From Clostridiales bacterium (lineage in GTDB: Bacteria > Bacillota > Clostridia > Oscillospirales > CAG-382), in contig QAKH01000040.1 in the NCBI GenBank assembly GCA_003343885.1, forward strand, positions 1 to 41,837: DNA of 41,837 bases, read 5' to 3'. A program made the translations under genes and the position numbers. Numbering within the stretch: the first letter of the stretch is position 1; each line of letters starts with the position of its first letter. Positions 8,185 to 16,693 of this stretch are shown here, piece after piece. The notes beneath the pieces were generated by a model, which saw only the letters and a list, made by a program, of their open reading frames with translations, did not search any database and had not been told where the DNA came from.

Positions 8185-9540
8185 ATGACGGAATCAATTG
8201 TTCCGCAAATAATTTTACAAGTAATACTTATATTGCTTAATGCGGTTTTTGCAAGCGCTGAAATCGCAGTTATTTCAATGAATGACGCAAGACTTGCTGC
8301 TCTTGCTGCAAAAGGTGATAAGAGAGCTGTTAAGTTAGCAAGACTTACAAGTAAACCGGCTAAATTTTTGGCAACAATTCAGGTAGCTATTACTTTGTCT
8401 GGATTTTTGGGAAGCGCTTTTGCCGCAGATAATTTTTCACAAATAATTACAGACGCTATAATGTCAACCGGAATAAAAATTCCGGAAAAAACAGTTGGTA
8501 CATTTTCAGTTATCGTAATTACTCTTATCTTATCTTATTTCACTTTGATTTTCGGAGAACTTGTACCGAAGCGTATTGCAATGAGAAAAGCCGAGCAGCT
8601 TGCACTCGCAGTATCAGGCTTGGTAAGCTTTATCTCCCTTGTTTTTGCTCCGATTGTATGGCTGCTTACTGCGTCTACTAACGGGGTTTTGAGACTTATA
8701 GGCATTGATCCCAACCAAAAGGACGATGAGGTAACCGAAGAAGAAATACGCATGATGGTTGACGCCGGAAGTGAGAATGGAACAATTCAGGAACAGGAAA
8801 AGGAAATAATACAAAATGTTTTTGAATTTGATGACATGACCGCGGATGAGATAGCTACACACAGAACGGGAATTACACTGCTATGGTTAGAAGAAACTGA
8901 TGAGCAATGGCAGAAAACAATATATTCAAGCCGACATACTTATTTTCCCGTTTGCGATAACGATATCGACAATATTGTCGGAGTGCTGAATTCAAAAAAT
9001 TACTTCCGCTTAAACGATAAAAGCCGGGAAAATGTAATGAAAAATGCAGTCAAAACCCCATACTTTGTGCCGGAAACCATAAAGGCGGACGTTCTTTTCA
9101 GGGAAATGAAGCTGAAGAAGGAGTTTTTCGCCATTGTTATCGACGAATACGGCGGTATGAGCGGAATTGTCACTATTACAGACCTTCTCGAATGTATTGT
9201 CGGTGAAATAGGCGAAGAGACAGAAGCAGAAGTCCAGAAAGTACCTGAAATTGAGGCTCTTGATTCAAAAAACTGGAAAATATGCGGATGCGCTCCGATT
9301 GAAGATGTTCAGGACGCTCTCGGCGTTTCTATCGAAGAAGAGGATGACGATTTTGTTACTTTTGCGGGATATGTTTTAAAATATCTCGATGCTATTCCAA
9401 AGGACGGAGAGACAGCCATTGTCGATACACCGGTTCTTACGATTAAAGTTACAAAAGTTCTCGATCACAGAATAGAACGTACACTTGTAACCGTAAAAGA
9501 ACAACCGGAAAATACATCATCTGAGTCTGAAGACAATTAG
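8185..9540 (+). CDS. CNNM/CorC-HlyC family CBS-domain membrane protein
   Basis: A 451-residue integral membrane protein of the CNNM (DUF21) family, implicated in magnesium/cobalt efflux or homeostasis. Residues 1-190 form the DUF21 transmembrane domain, including the LNAVFASAEIAVISM helix and the ILSYFTLIFGELVPKR segment. A pair of CBS domains follows at about 205-335 (RHTYFPVCDNDIDNIVGV, then FAIVIDEYGGMSGIVTITD). The C-terminal CorC_HlyC domain runs to about 435, with ALGVSIEEEDDDFVTFAGY. Length and order are normal. The ATG has TTGGAGGAA upstream. The gene is alone in its transcript, behind the structured leader at 7946-8087 and ahead of a terminator at 9584. Substrate choice among Mg, Co or other cations cannot be decided from sequence. 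The old name hemolysin is historical. Confidence 0.92.
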   Translation: MTESIVPQIILQVILILLNAVFASAEIAVISMNDARLAALAAKGDKRAVKLARLTSKPAKFLATIQVAITLSGFLGSAFAADNFSQIITDAIMSTGIKIPEKTVGTFSVIVITLILSYFTLIFGELVPKRIAMRKAEQLALAVSGLVSFISLVFAPIVWLLTASTNGVLRLIGIDPNQKDDEVTEEEIRMMVDAGSENGTIQEQEKEIIQNVFEFDDMTADEIATHRTGITLLWLEETDEQWQKTIYSSRHTYFPVCDNDIDNIVGVLNSKNYFRLNDKSRENVMKNAVKTPYFVPETIKADVLFREMKLKKEFFAIVIDEYGGMSGIVTITDLLECIVGEIGEETEAEVQKVPEIEALDSKNWKICGCAPIEDVQDALGVSIEEEDDDFVTFAGYVLKYLDAIPKDGETAIVDTPVLTIKVTKVLDHRIERTLVTVKEQPENTSSESEDN

Positions 9541-9583
9541 AGCCTGTTTTTGCAAATTTTAAATAATACATTTTGTCATATAT

Positions 9584-9616
9584 GCGGCATAACAATTTTG
9601 TATGCCGCGTTTTTTT
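9584..9616 (+). terminator. intrinsic terminator after CNNM gene
   Basis: A perfect 8-bp stem GCGGCATA/TATGCCGC (9584-9591 with 9601-9608) is followed by seven T residues (9610-9616). It separates the CNNM gene from the copper operon. Confidence 0.85.
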
Positions 9617-9659
9617 ATCTAAAATATTAAATAACACAAAAAAATTAACAAAACCGCAA

Positions 9660-9688
9660 TTGAAATATACCCCCATAAGGTATATTAT
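9660..9688 (+). promoter_or_regulatory. csoR-copA promoter with embedded CsoR-type operator
   Basis: TTGAAA (9660-9665), a 17-base spacer and TATTAT (9683-9688). A 19-base pseudo-palindrome with perfect 6-bp arms, TATACC (9666-9671) and GGTATA (9679-9684), fills the spacer and touches the -10. The run of C followed by GG between AT-rich arms is the pattern of CsoR operators. Apo-CsoR bound there would block RNA polymerase, and copper would release it, giving autoregulated copper induction. Confidence 0.75.
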
Positions 9689-9723
9689 TATGCTGCAAAT
9701 TAAAACACAGGGGAGTGATTGGC

Positions 9724-10029
9724 TTGGAAAGTAAAAAATCGTGCTGTTGTCAAAAAAAGACCATGCGGTCTGATGAAGAACAAAAGAAACTGATAAACAG
9801 GCTGAACCGTATAGAAGGGCAAATACGGGGTATAAAGTCAATGGTAGAAAATAATGCGTACTGTACGGATATTCTTGTTCAGTCAGCCGCGGTCAATGCA
9901 GCTGTTAACGCTTTTAACAAGGTGCTGATATCTAATCATATAAAAGGCTGTGTTGTGCGTGATATAAAACAAGAAAAATATGAAGTTATAGATGAGCTTG
10001 TTGAGATATTGCAAAAGCTTATGAAATGA
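9724..10029 (+). CDS. csoR: copper-sensing repressor CsoR
   Basis: A small all-helical metal-sensing repressor of about 101 residues. The Cu(I) ligands of the family are present with the correct spacing: C47, H72 and C76 (25 and 4 residues apart, as in characterised CsoR). The family segment INRLNRIEGQIRGIKSMVE forms the DNA-contacting helix. A run of three cysteines near the N-terminus (C7-C9) is an extra feature. AGGGGAG lies 8 bases before a TTG at 9724, which I prefer as the start over the GTG at 9715, since the latter overlaps the ribosome site. copA begins 32 bp downstream, so the two form an operon under the CsoR-type operator at 9666-9684. RcnR/FrmR-type sensors share the fold, but the Cys-His-Cys set and the copA partner point to copper. 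Confidence 0.92.
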   Translation: MESKKSCCCQKKTMRSDEEQKKLINRLNRIEGQIRGIKSMVENNAYCTDILVQSAAVNAAVNAFNKVLISNHIKGCVVRDIKQEKYEVIDELVEILQKLMK

Positions 10030-10061
10030 AAATGGAAGTTGAGCCGAGGTGAGTTAAATAG

Positions 10062-12587
10062 ATGAAAAGATATAAAGTGACAGGCATGAGTTGTGCCGCA
10101 TGCAGCGCAAGGGTGGAAAAGAGTGTTTCGGCGCTTAAGGGAGTAGAGTCGTGTTCGGTTAATTTGCTTACAAATTCTATGGTGGTCGAGGGAAATGTCG
10201 GCGACGAAGAAATAGAGAAAGCTGTATCTAAAGCCGGATACGGAGCTATTCCCGAAAAACAGGAGAGTGATACGGTCAGTAAAAAACCGGAGCCGGAAAT
10301 TTCTGAAACAAAAATTTTGAAAAACAGACTCATATCATCTGTATTTTTTCTTGTTATATTGATGTATGTTTCAATGGGGCACAGCATGTTTGGATGGCCT
10401 GTTATTCCATGGTTTGAGAATAACGCGCTTGCTCTCGGACTGCTTCAGCTTCTGCTTACCATAACAGTTATGATTATTAACAAGAAATTTTTTGTTAACG
10501 GTTTTGGGGCTTTGCTGCACCGCTCGCCTAATATGGATACGCTGGTTGCTCTCGGATCTTCCGCTGCCTTTATTTACAGTACGGTGATACTCTTTATTAT
10601 GACGGACTCGGTAAGCAGCGGGAACACCGAAATGGCGATGTCGTATCTGCATGAGCTTTACTTTGAATCGGCTGCAATGATACTTGCTCTGATTACAGTT
10701 GGTAAAATGCTTGAGGCTTATTCAAAAGGAAAAACAACCGACGCACTCAAAAGCCTTGAGAAGCTTGCGCCGCAAAAGGCGGTCATCATTAAAAACGGTA
10801 TCGAAACATCAGTCGATATCAAGGACGTGAAAGTCGGTGATATTTTTGCTGTAAAGCCGGGCGAAAGTATCCCGGTAGACGGAGTTGTCAATGAAGGAAA
10901 TACTGCGGTCGATGAATCAATGTTAACCGGCGAAAGTATCCCGGTAGAAAAAAATCCCGGAGATTCTGTGAGTGCGGCTACCATAAACACTTCAGGGTAT
11001 ATTACTTGCACCGCTGTAAGGGTGGGGAATGACACAGCTCTTTCAAAGATAATTCAAATGGTCAGCGACGCGTCAGCTGCGAAAGCGCCGATTGCGAAAG
11101 CGGCAGATAAAGTATCCGGTGTTTTTGTTCCTGTTGTGATGGCAATAGCGTTTGTGACAGCGATTGTATGGTTGGCGCTCGGAGAAACAGTCGGATTTGC
11201 GCTTGCGCGTGCAATATCGGTTTTGGTTATCAGCTGTCCCTGTGCGCTCGGTCTTGCAACGCCTGTCGCGATAATGGTAGCAAATGGAGTCGGAGCTAAG
11301 CACGGAATACTTTTCAAAACCGCGGCTACACTTGAACACACCTGCAAAGTGAAAGTTGTCGCTTTGGATAAGACGGGTACTATAACTGAAGGCAAACCGG
11401 CCGTAACAGACATAATACCATCACAAGGCATTAGCGAAAATGAATTATTGGAATGTGCCTATACTCTTGAAAAAATGAGCGAACATCCACTTGCGGGAGC
11501 AATAGTGAAATACGCCGAAAGCAAAGGTATAAATTCGTTGAACGCTGAAAAATTCTCCGCTGTTCCGGGTAATGGGGTAAATGCTCAGTACAGAGGCAAG
11601 GAGCTTCGCGGAGGAAATGCTTCTTACGTCGGAGAAACGGCGGAAATACCGCAAAATTTACTTGAAATTGCGGAAAAACTTGCTTCAGAAGGTAAGACGC
11701 CGATTTATTTCAGTTCGGGCAATACTCTTTGCGGAATAATTGCCGTTGCGGATATTATAAAGCCTGACAGCCGTGAAGCGATAGAAGAATTAAAAAGCAT
11801 GGGGATTCATACGGTTATGCTTACCGGGGACAATGAAAGAACAGCTAAGGCGGTTGCCGCAATGTCAGGAGTTGACGAGGTGATATCCGGAGTGCTGCCC
11901 GACGGAAAAGACAGCACAATAAGAGAGCTGAAAAAAGAAGGTGTCGTTGCGATGGTAGGCGACGGAATAAATGACGCTCCGGCATTAACAAGCGCTGATA
12001 TCGGAATAGCTATCGGAGCCGGAACAGACATTGCTATCGACGCCTCTGACATAGTTCTCATGAAAAATACGTTAACCGATGTGCCTGCGGCTATAAGACT
12101 AAGCAAGGCGGCGCTCAGAAATATACATGAAAACCTGTTCTGGGCATTTATTTACAACGCAATCGGAATACCTGTTGCGGCAGGAGTTTTCATACATGCC
12201 TTTGGGTGGGAGTTGAATCCTATGTTTGCGGCTGCGGCAATGAGCCTTTCGAGCTTTTGCGTTGTTTCTAATGCACTTAGATTAAATTTGGTAAAGCTTT
12301 ATCACCACCATACTGCAAGTCACAGCAGACGGCAGGATGATGTGGTAAAAATAAATACAGATAAGGAGAATGTAAAAATGAAAAAAACACTGAAAATTGA
12401 GGGTATGATGTGCGAACACTGCGAAATGCATGTAAAGAAAGCGCTTGACAGCATTGAAGGAGTTTCCTGTATTTCTGTAAGTCACAAAGATGGCACAGCT
12501 GTCGTTGAGCTTTCCTCTGAAGTGTCTGACAAAGTTCTTGCTGACGCAGTCAATGAACAGGGATATAAAGTTACAGCAATTTCCTGA
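10062..12587 (+). CDS. copA: copper-exporting P1B ATPase CopA with C-terminal CopZ domain
   Basis: An 841-residue Cu(I) efflux ATPase of the cytoplasmic membrane. The N-terminal heavy-metal domain has GMSCAACS (C11, C14). Actuator motif TGES is at 289-292, the intramembrane metal site CPC at 392-394, and the phosphorylation motif DKTGT at 436-440. SEHPLAG provides the class-specific HP pair, and the GDGINDAP hinge is around 634. After the last membrane segment comes a His-rich linker (LYHHHTASHSRR). A second heavy-metal domain of about 69 residues with MMCEHC (C784, C787) ends the protein and resembles free CopZ chaperones. That domain begins with a Met codon preceded by its own ribosome site (see 12363-12587). 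CopA follows csoR in a copper-inducible operon and is closed by a terminator at 12629. Confidence 0.95.
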   Translation: MKRYKVTGMSCAACSARVEKSVSALKGVESCSVNLLTNSMVVEGNVGDEEIEKAVSKAGYGAIPEKQESDTVSKKPEPEISETKILKNRLISSVFFLVILMYVSMGHSMFGWPVIPWFENNALALGLLQLLLTITVMIINKKFFVNGFGALLHRSPNMDTLVALGSSAAFIYSTVILFIMTDSVSSGNTEMAMSYLHELYFESAAMILALITVGKMLEAYSKGKTTDALKSLEKLAPQKAVIIKNGIETSVDIKDVKVGDIFAVKPGESIPVDGVVNEGNTAVDESMLTGESIPVEKNPGDSVSAATINTSGYITCTAVRVGNDTALSKIIQMVSDASAAKAPIAKAADKVSGVFVPVVMAIAFVTAIVWLALGETVGFALARAISVLVISCPCALGLATPVAIMVANGVGAKHGILFKTAATLEHTCKVKVVALDKTGTITEGKPAVTDIIPSQGISENELLECAYTLEKMSEHPLAGAIVKYAESKGINSLNAEKFSAVPGNGVNAQYRGKELRGGNASYVGETAEIPQNLLEIAEKLASEGKTPIYFSSGNTLCGIIAVADIIKPDSREAIEELKSMGIHTVMLTGDNERTAKAVAAMSGVDEVISGVLPDGKDSTIRELKKEGVVAMVGDGINDAPALTSADIGIAIGAGTDIAIDASDIVLMKNTLTDVPAAIRLSKAALRNIHENLFWAFIYNAIGIPVAAGVFIHAFGWELNPMFAAAAMSLSSFCVVSNALRLNLVKLYHHHTASHSRRQDDVVKINTDKENVKMKKTLKIEGMMCEHCEMHVKKALDSIEGVSCISVSHKDGTAVVELSSEVSDKVLADAVNEQGYKVTAIS
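12363..12587 (+). other. internal start for a free CopZ-like chaperone inside copA
   Basis: AAGGAG at 12363-12368 stands nine bases before an in-frame ATG at 12378. Translation from there gives a 69-residue protein starting MKKTLKIEGMMCEHC, which is the normal size and layout of the copper chaperone CopZ (CxxC at residues 12-15). No stop codon separates it from the ATPase, so the same DNA could yield both a CopA-CopZ fusion and free CopZ. The coding sequence and ribosome site are seen directly; internal initiation is inference. CopA proteins with a fused C-terminal domain are, as far as I recall, not rare in gut Clostridia. Confidence 0.6.
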
Positions 12588-12628
12588 CAGTAGATAATAA
12601 AAGCACTTATAAAAAGACAAGCAAAAAA

Positions 12629-12665
12629 ACAGAGCCGTCGTACAATATGTACCCGGCTCTGTTTT
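12629..12665. terminator. bidirectional terminator between copA and the CofE-like gene
   Basis: A perfect 9-bp stem ACAGAGCCG/CGGCTCTGT (12629-12637 with 12654-12662) has an inner GTAC/GTAC pairing and is flanked by an A-run on the left and TTTT on the right. It serves the two convergent genes. Confidence 0.85.
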
Positions 12666-12690
12666 ATATATTTTCAATCAGCTATAAAAA

Positions 12691-13884
12691 TTAGCAGTTT
12701 GTGTAATTATCAAAATATCCCTGTACAAGAACAACAGGAGTTCCTTTATCTCCGGAACCGCTTGTAAGGTCGCACAGCGATCCTATCAAGTCTGTAAGCT
12801 GACGTGGTGTTGTTCCTTGCGACGCCATATTTCCGACTAAGTTTGCGTCTTTTTCTTTAATCTTCTTGGATATAGCCTCTTTAAGAGCTTCTCCGCTTAA
12901 ATCCTTAAAATCGTTATCGGCAAGATATTTTAACTTTAATTCGTTGGGCGTGCCGATAAGTCCGTCGGTAAAGGCAGGGGAAACGCAGGGGTCGGCAAGT
13001 TCCCAGATCTTGCCTTGAGGATCCTTGAAGGCACCGTCGCCGTAAACCATTACTTCGACGTGTGCTCCGGTTGCTTCTAAAATGAGCTTTTGCGTTTCAA
13101 TTACAAAATCTTTGCAGTCTTTCGGAAACAGCTTGATAGTGTCTTCGGTAGATTTGTTGGAACCGAGAAGTCCGAACTTTTCATTGTATCCGCTGCCGTC
13201 GACCGATTGCGTAAGTATGTCGTCAAGTCCAAACACTTTTTTTGCTCCGTTTGCAAGCAATATCTTCTTTGTGCGGTTTCTTGTGTGTATATCGCAGGCA
13301 AGCACGCTGTCTGTGTATTTTAACACGGCTTGAGCATGGTTTGCAAAAATTATTTCGCACTCAGCTCCGGCTTCGGTTATGATTTTCTGATAGTAGTCCA
13401 CATAATCAACACCGGTAAATTCGTGCTTGTTTTCACCGAAAATTCTTCGGTAATCAGAAAGCGTAAGCACGTCGCTGTAAGGATTTATTCCAGCCTCGTC
13501 AATTCTATCAGGGGAAACAAGATGATTTCCTACTTCGTCGCTCGGATAGCTCAGCTGAAGTACGATTTTTTTTGCGCCCATTGCTATTCCGCGCAAGCAT
13601 ATAGCAAATCTGTTTCTTGATAAAATAGGGAAAATGACTCCGATAGTTCCGCCGCCAAGTTTTGCTTTAACGTCTTTGGCAATAGCCTCAATTGTAGCGT
13701 AGTTTCCCTGACTTCTTGCTACTATTGATTCAGTAACGCCTATTACGTCCCTGTCTCTTATTGAAAATCCCTCAGCTTTGGCAGCTTCTACTACACTGTC
13801 GCACACAATTCGAGCAAGGTTGTCGCCTTTTCGTATAATGGGGCAGCGTATACCTCTGGAAACTGTTCCTGTTCTTCTTTCCAT
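12691..13884 (-). CDS. coenzyme F420-0:L-glutamate ligase-like protein (CofE family)
   Basis: A protein of 397 residues related to CofE/FbiB, which adds glutamate to coenzyme F420-0. Family-like segments are TVSRGIRCPIIRKGD near the N-terminus, VIGVTESIVARSQGNYA, and the C-terminal VGNMASQGTTPRQLTD and GDKGTPVVLVQGY. It is longer than classical CofE (about 250 residues), with an inserted central region. The ATG at 13884 has GGAGG upstream; an earlier TTG would place the ribosome site inside the gene. Clostridia of this type generally do not make F420 and no other F420 gene is visible here, so the substrate is probably another acceptor. It has its own promoter at 13933-13961 and appears monocistronic. 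Confidence 0.7.
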   Translation of the reverse strand: MERRTGTVSRGIRCPIIRKGDNLARIVCDSVVEAAKAEGFSIRDRDVIGVTESIVARSQGNYATIEAIAKDVKAKLGGGTIGVIFPILSRNRFAICLRGIAMGAKKIVLQLSYPSDEVGNHLVSPDRIDEAGINPYSDVLTLSDYRRIFGENKHEFTGVDYVDYYQKIITEAGAECEIIFANHAQAVLKYTDSVLACDIHTRNRTKKILLANGAKKVFGLDDILTQSVDGSGYNEKFGLLGSNKSTEDTIKLFPKDCKDFVIETQKLILEATGAHVEVMVYGDGAFKDPQGKIWELADPCVSPAFTDGLIGTPNELKLKYLADNDFKDLSGEALKEAISKKIKEKDANLVGNMASQGTTPRQLTDLIGSLCDLTSGSGDKGTPVVLVQGYFDNYTNC

Positions 13885-13932
13885 TTTTAAAAAAACCTCC
13901 GGCAAAAACTAAGTATTTTATATCGCACAGCT

Positions 13933-13961
13933 ATTATATCAGAAAATTACCCAAATTTCAA
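13933..13961 (-). promoter_or_regulatory. promoter of the CofE-like gene with overlapping palindromes
   Basis: On the minus strand: TTGAAA (13956-13961), 17 bases, TATAAT (13933-13938). A perfect 12-bp palindrome TTTCAATTGAAA (13956-13967) covers the -35 and overlaps a second inverted repeat, GAAAAC/GTTTTC (13964-13978). Either could be an operator, or the latter a small hairpin just past the stop of the preceding gene. Confidence 0.7.
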
Positions 13962-13983
13962 TTGAAAACGATGTTTTCTTTAA

Positions 13984-15846
13984 TTATTGATTAACTGTTG
14001 TAAGCGAAGACAATATTAGTTTTTTCAGATTTTCCATTTCTGAGAAAGCCGGACTGTCAGGTGCGCCGCACGTAACTTTTGTTATGTAGCTGTTGTCGGA
14101 AAACAGCTTTTCAAACCGCTGTTTCAGCGCTTGAGTATCCAAACCGTTGTTTTTATACAGCTTGACAAGTGCTGCACAAGCATGCGTAAAGTAAAAATAG
14201 TAGACAAAATTTCTGTCGTCTGAGTTGAAATACAGGTAATCTTTAGGCAAAGTATAGTAGATTGGATTTTTTATTTCTTCCGGATCAAAAATTATTTGCT
14301 CTAACAGAGCAGCGTCCGCTTCGGTACCGAGTCTGCCGAGAAGACAAACTGCTATAACACCGGCAAACTGATTTGAGCGCCGGCAGTCCTTATAGTAAAA
14401 GCAATCCCTCTCATTAACCATTTCGTGCAGCGTTTCAAGGCAGCGTTTGTCACCCATTATTCCGAGTGCTATTGCGCAGTTTTTCTTTGTAAGAGGATCA
14501 TTTGTGCCTTTCAGCTTTTTATAAACAATTTCGGCGGTATGCTCTTTGTCTTTATCAATAAAGCATGACCACGTAAATACTCCCGGTTTATCAGTGTCAA
14601 GCAGGTGTAAATTTTCTTTTACACCGAAAGATACTGGTACATAAGGCTTGTTTCCGCCTGGATAGTCAAAACCGTATTTTTTCCTGATGTCAGAGCCATA
14701 ACACCCACGGGATTTGACTTTTGTTATGTAGCTTTCATAGTCGATATTCAAAACCGAGGTGGCGCAAGACACGGCCATTGAGGCGGCAATTCCGATACAC
14801 TCGCCCATGCGGAACATATCACGGTTCATGCGCACAGCACTCTTTGAGTATGTGTCAGCACTGATACAGCGCCCGGCACTTATTATTCCGTCAAGTCCTT
14901 TTGGCACTATGCACCCAAATGGAACGGGAATTTTAACAGTAACCGTGCTCAGATTACTGATAACCCACCAGTTTTGGTACAGCTCGCTGTCGAAAGCGTG
15001 ATCATGACCGTGCTTGTCAAGGTCGGAATACGCATAAAAAAGCACTTTTTCCGGCTTTCTGTCAAAAAGTATGTCTTTATAGTCCAAGGACTGCTCTCCT
15101 TCAAAAGATAAACCTTCACGTAAGCCGGTTCTTGACGCTATATTTAAAAATTCTCCTATTTGTATATATTTGCAGGCTTCTGCTTTGGCGCAGATAACTT
15201 TATGTGAAAATTCAAAAGCATTATATTGATCTATATACCCGCTGTCGGTGTTAGAGGAAAAATATTTGCCGTCCTTTATGTATTGAGCACGCACGGTAAA
15301 CGGTACAAAGCTTCCGTCAAAGCTCCTGCCGTAATATTTTTTTACAGGACACATGCGCACTATGTGTCCGTCAGATGTGGCGTCGATAATGTATTTGCCT
15401 GAAATGTTTATCTCTTTTCCGCAGGATAATACTCGAAGTCCGACGGCACGGTTTCCGTCAAAATATATGCCTGTCGGAGTACATGAGCACATAAGCTTTA
15501 CTCCGGCATTTTTTAAGCGTTCCGTCATGTGAACCTGTTTAGCTTCCGGACTGATGCCGCCCTTGAAAAAGACCGTGTCCTGAGCGCACATATTGTCATC
15601 TTCCCGGTACGCGCCGCCAGCTAGACCGTAATAATACCCGAGTACGTTGCCGCAAACATGCATTCCGCCGATGTTTGAGCCGTATTCGAGAAGAATTACA
15701 TCCGCTCCTTCCTCAGAGGCAGTGCTTGCGCAGTATATCCCGGCGCTTCCGGCTCCGACGCACAGAATATCGCAGCTTTTGTCAAAACAAGGCGGCGTAC
15801 AGTCTGTGTGCTTTAATTCGTTGTCCTCGAGATACCACAAAGTCAT
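13984..15846 (-). CDS. FAD-dependent oxidoreductase (FAD_oxidored family) with HEAT-like tail
   Basis: A 620-residue cytoplasmic flavoprotein. The N-terminal dinucleotide motif is GAGSAG at 31-36, preceded by a beta strand (CDILCV) and followed by an acidic residue about 20 positions on (VILLEYG). IGGMHVCGNVLGYYYG matches the glycine-rich segment of the FAD_oxidored family. GLDGIISAGRCISADTYSKS is the second FAD contact near the end of the catalytic domain. The last 170 residues (about 435-540 especially) read as short helical pairs with conserved ALGIMGD and LLGRLGTEADAALL, like HEAT/PBS repeats. The start is the ATG at 15846, after AGGAGGG. The upstream gene stops two bases before it (TGATATG), so translation is coupled. 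Substrate is unknown; control is probably through the divergent AraC regulator. Confidence 0.8.
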   Translation of the reverse strand: MTLWYLEDNELKHTDCTPPCFDKSCDILCVGAGSAGIYCASTASEEGADVILLEYGSNIGGMHVCGNVLGYYYGLAGGAYREDDNMCAQDTVFFKGGISPEAKQVHMTERLKNAGVKLMCSCTPTGIYFDGNRAVGLRVLSCGKEINISGKYIIDATSDGHIVRMCPVKKYYGRSFDGSFVPFTVRAQYIKDGKYFSSNTDSGYIDQYNAFEFSHKVICAKAEACKYIQIGEFLNIASRTGLREGLSFEGEQSLDYKDILFDRKPEKVLFYAYSDLDKHGHDHAFDSELYQNWWVISNLSTVTVKIPVPFGCIVPKGLDGIISAGRCISADTYSKSAVRMNRDMFRMGECIGIAASMAVSCATSVLNIDYESYITKVKSRGCYGSDIRKKYGFDYPGGNKPYVPVSFGVKENLHLLDTDKPGVFTWSCFIDKDKEHTAEIVYKKLKGTNDPLTKKNCAIALGIMGDKRCLETLHEMVNERDCFYYKDCRRSNQFAGVIAVCLLGRLGTEADAALLEQIIFDPEEIKNPIYYTLPKDYLYFNSDDRNFVYYFYFTHACAALVKLYKNNGLDTQALKQRFEKLFSDNSYITKVTCGAPDSPAFSEMENLKKLILSSLTTVNQ

Positions 15847-15847
15847 A

Positions 15848-16570
15848 TCATTTTCCCTCCTTTGCAAGCTTTATTCCATGCTCAAAGGCTTCAACAGGAT
15901 TTGTAACGCCCGATTCTCCGAGAGTGCCGGCAATTGGTGCGAAACACAGTATTTTTGCATCAATTTGATTTTCTTTCCACCTGTTGTACAGCGAAAGTTT
16001 AAATGCGTTTAAATCAGTATTTCTGTCATAAGGAACGTATAAAGCATATCTCGTGTCATAAAATGCTTCTTGTGAAAACGAGCCGGTAAAGATTTCTTGT
16101 AAATCTGATTGAACACTGTCGTTCTCAGCTTTGTATAACACGGTAAAATATAAAGGAGAGTTGTTCCAAGTGCGGTTATCAAGCAATTTGTCCGCGCAAA
16201 CACGCTCAAAACCGCTGTTGGTATAAAGATTTACAAAGTATTTTCCGTCTTTCCACTCTGTTGATACAACCCGTGATTTTAAAAGTACGTTTGTTTTGTG
16301 TTCTTTTAAAAAGGAGCAGAACGCGCACTCAAACGCGTTTACATTCTGCATGCCGTTTTTAAACAGTCCGAACTTTTGAAAAGTATCAAACAGCTCTGCC
16401 GAAATGTTTTCCGACGGAGCAAAGTCCTTATATTCGTAGCATTGCAGCGGCAAATAAAAGTGAGTGTCACACATTTCCGTTTCTTCCGCTATGAGGCAGT
16501 TTTTTTCTGTTAGGGCAAACCCGGCTGAACTGTATCCCGAACCTATTATGAGTGTACAGCAGTTAACCAC
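15848..16570 (-). CDS. small Rossmann-fold protein, partner of the FAD oxidoreductase
   Basis: A 240-residue protein I cannot name. It starts TLIIGSGYSSAGFAL, a beta strand and glycine turn (residues 10-16) like a dinucleotide-binding motif. ALYVPYDRN and ILCFAPIAGTLGESGVTNP in the C-terminal third resemble the FAD-domain closing segment of oxidoreductases. It may be a shortened flavoprotein that works with the next gene. The reading frame stays open upstream for 72 more codons, but that stretch is the divergent promoter region. AAAGGAG lies 12 bases before a GTG at 16570, which I take as the start. Its stop overlaps the ribosome site of the FAD oxidoreductase gene, so the two form a tight operon. 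Confidence 0.6.
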   Translation of the reverse strand: MVNCCTLIIGSGYSSAGFALTEKNCLIAEETEMCDTHFYLPLQCYEYKDFAPSENISAELFDTFQKFGLFKNGMQNVNAFECAFCSFLKEHKTNVLLKSRVVSTEWKDGKYFVNLYTNSGFERVCADKLLDNRTWNNSPLYFTVLYKAENDSVQSDLQEIFTGSFSQEAFYDTRYALYVPYDRNTDLNAFKLSLYNRWKENQIDAKILCFAPIAGTLGESGVTNPVEAFEHGIKLAKEGK

Positions 16571-16600
16571 GAATATATCATCTCCTTTTTGTAGAATGTA

Positions 16601-16693
16601 TATGTAAATTTCAAATCTTATATTGACATTGTAGCAGAAATATGCTTGAATATAAATGTAAAATACAAACATGGTTATGTAAAATTCAAATAT
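16601..16693. promoter_or_regulatory. divergent promoter with three 18-bp AraC-type operator repeats
   Basis: Three copies of TATGTAAAATTCAAATAT-like sequence lie at 16601-16618, 16655-16672 and 16676-16693. The last two start 21 bp apart, two helical turns, as AraC-family tandem half-sites do. On the minus strand a promoter reads TTTATA (16651-16656), 17 bases, TACAAT (16628-16633). Its -35 is poor and is overlapped by the middle repeat, while the first repeat lies ten bases past the -10. That is the geometry of an activator site abutting the -35 plus a downstream site. The presumed binder is the AraC protein encoded at 16711. Confidence 0.7.
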
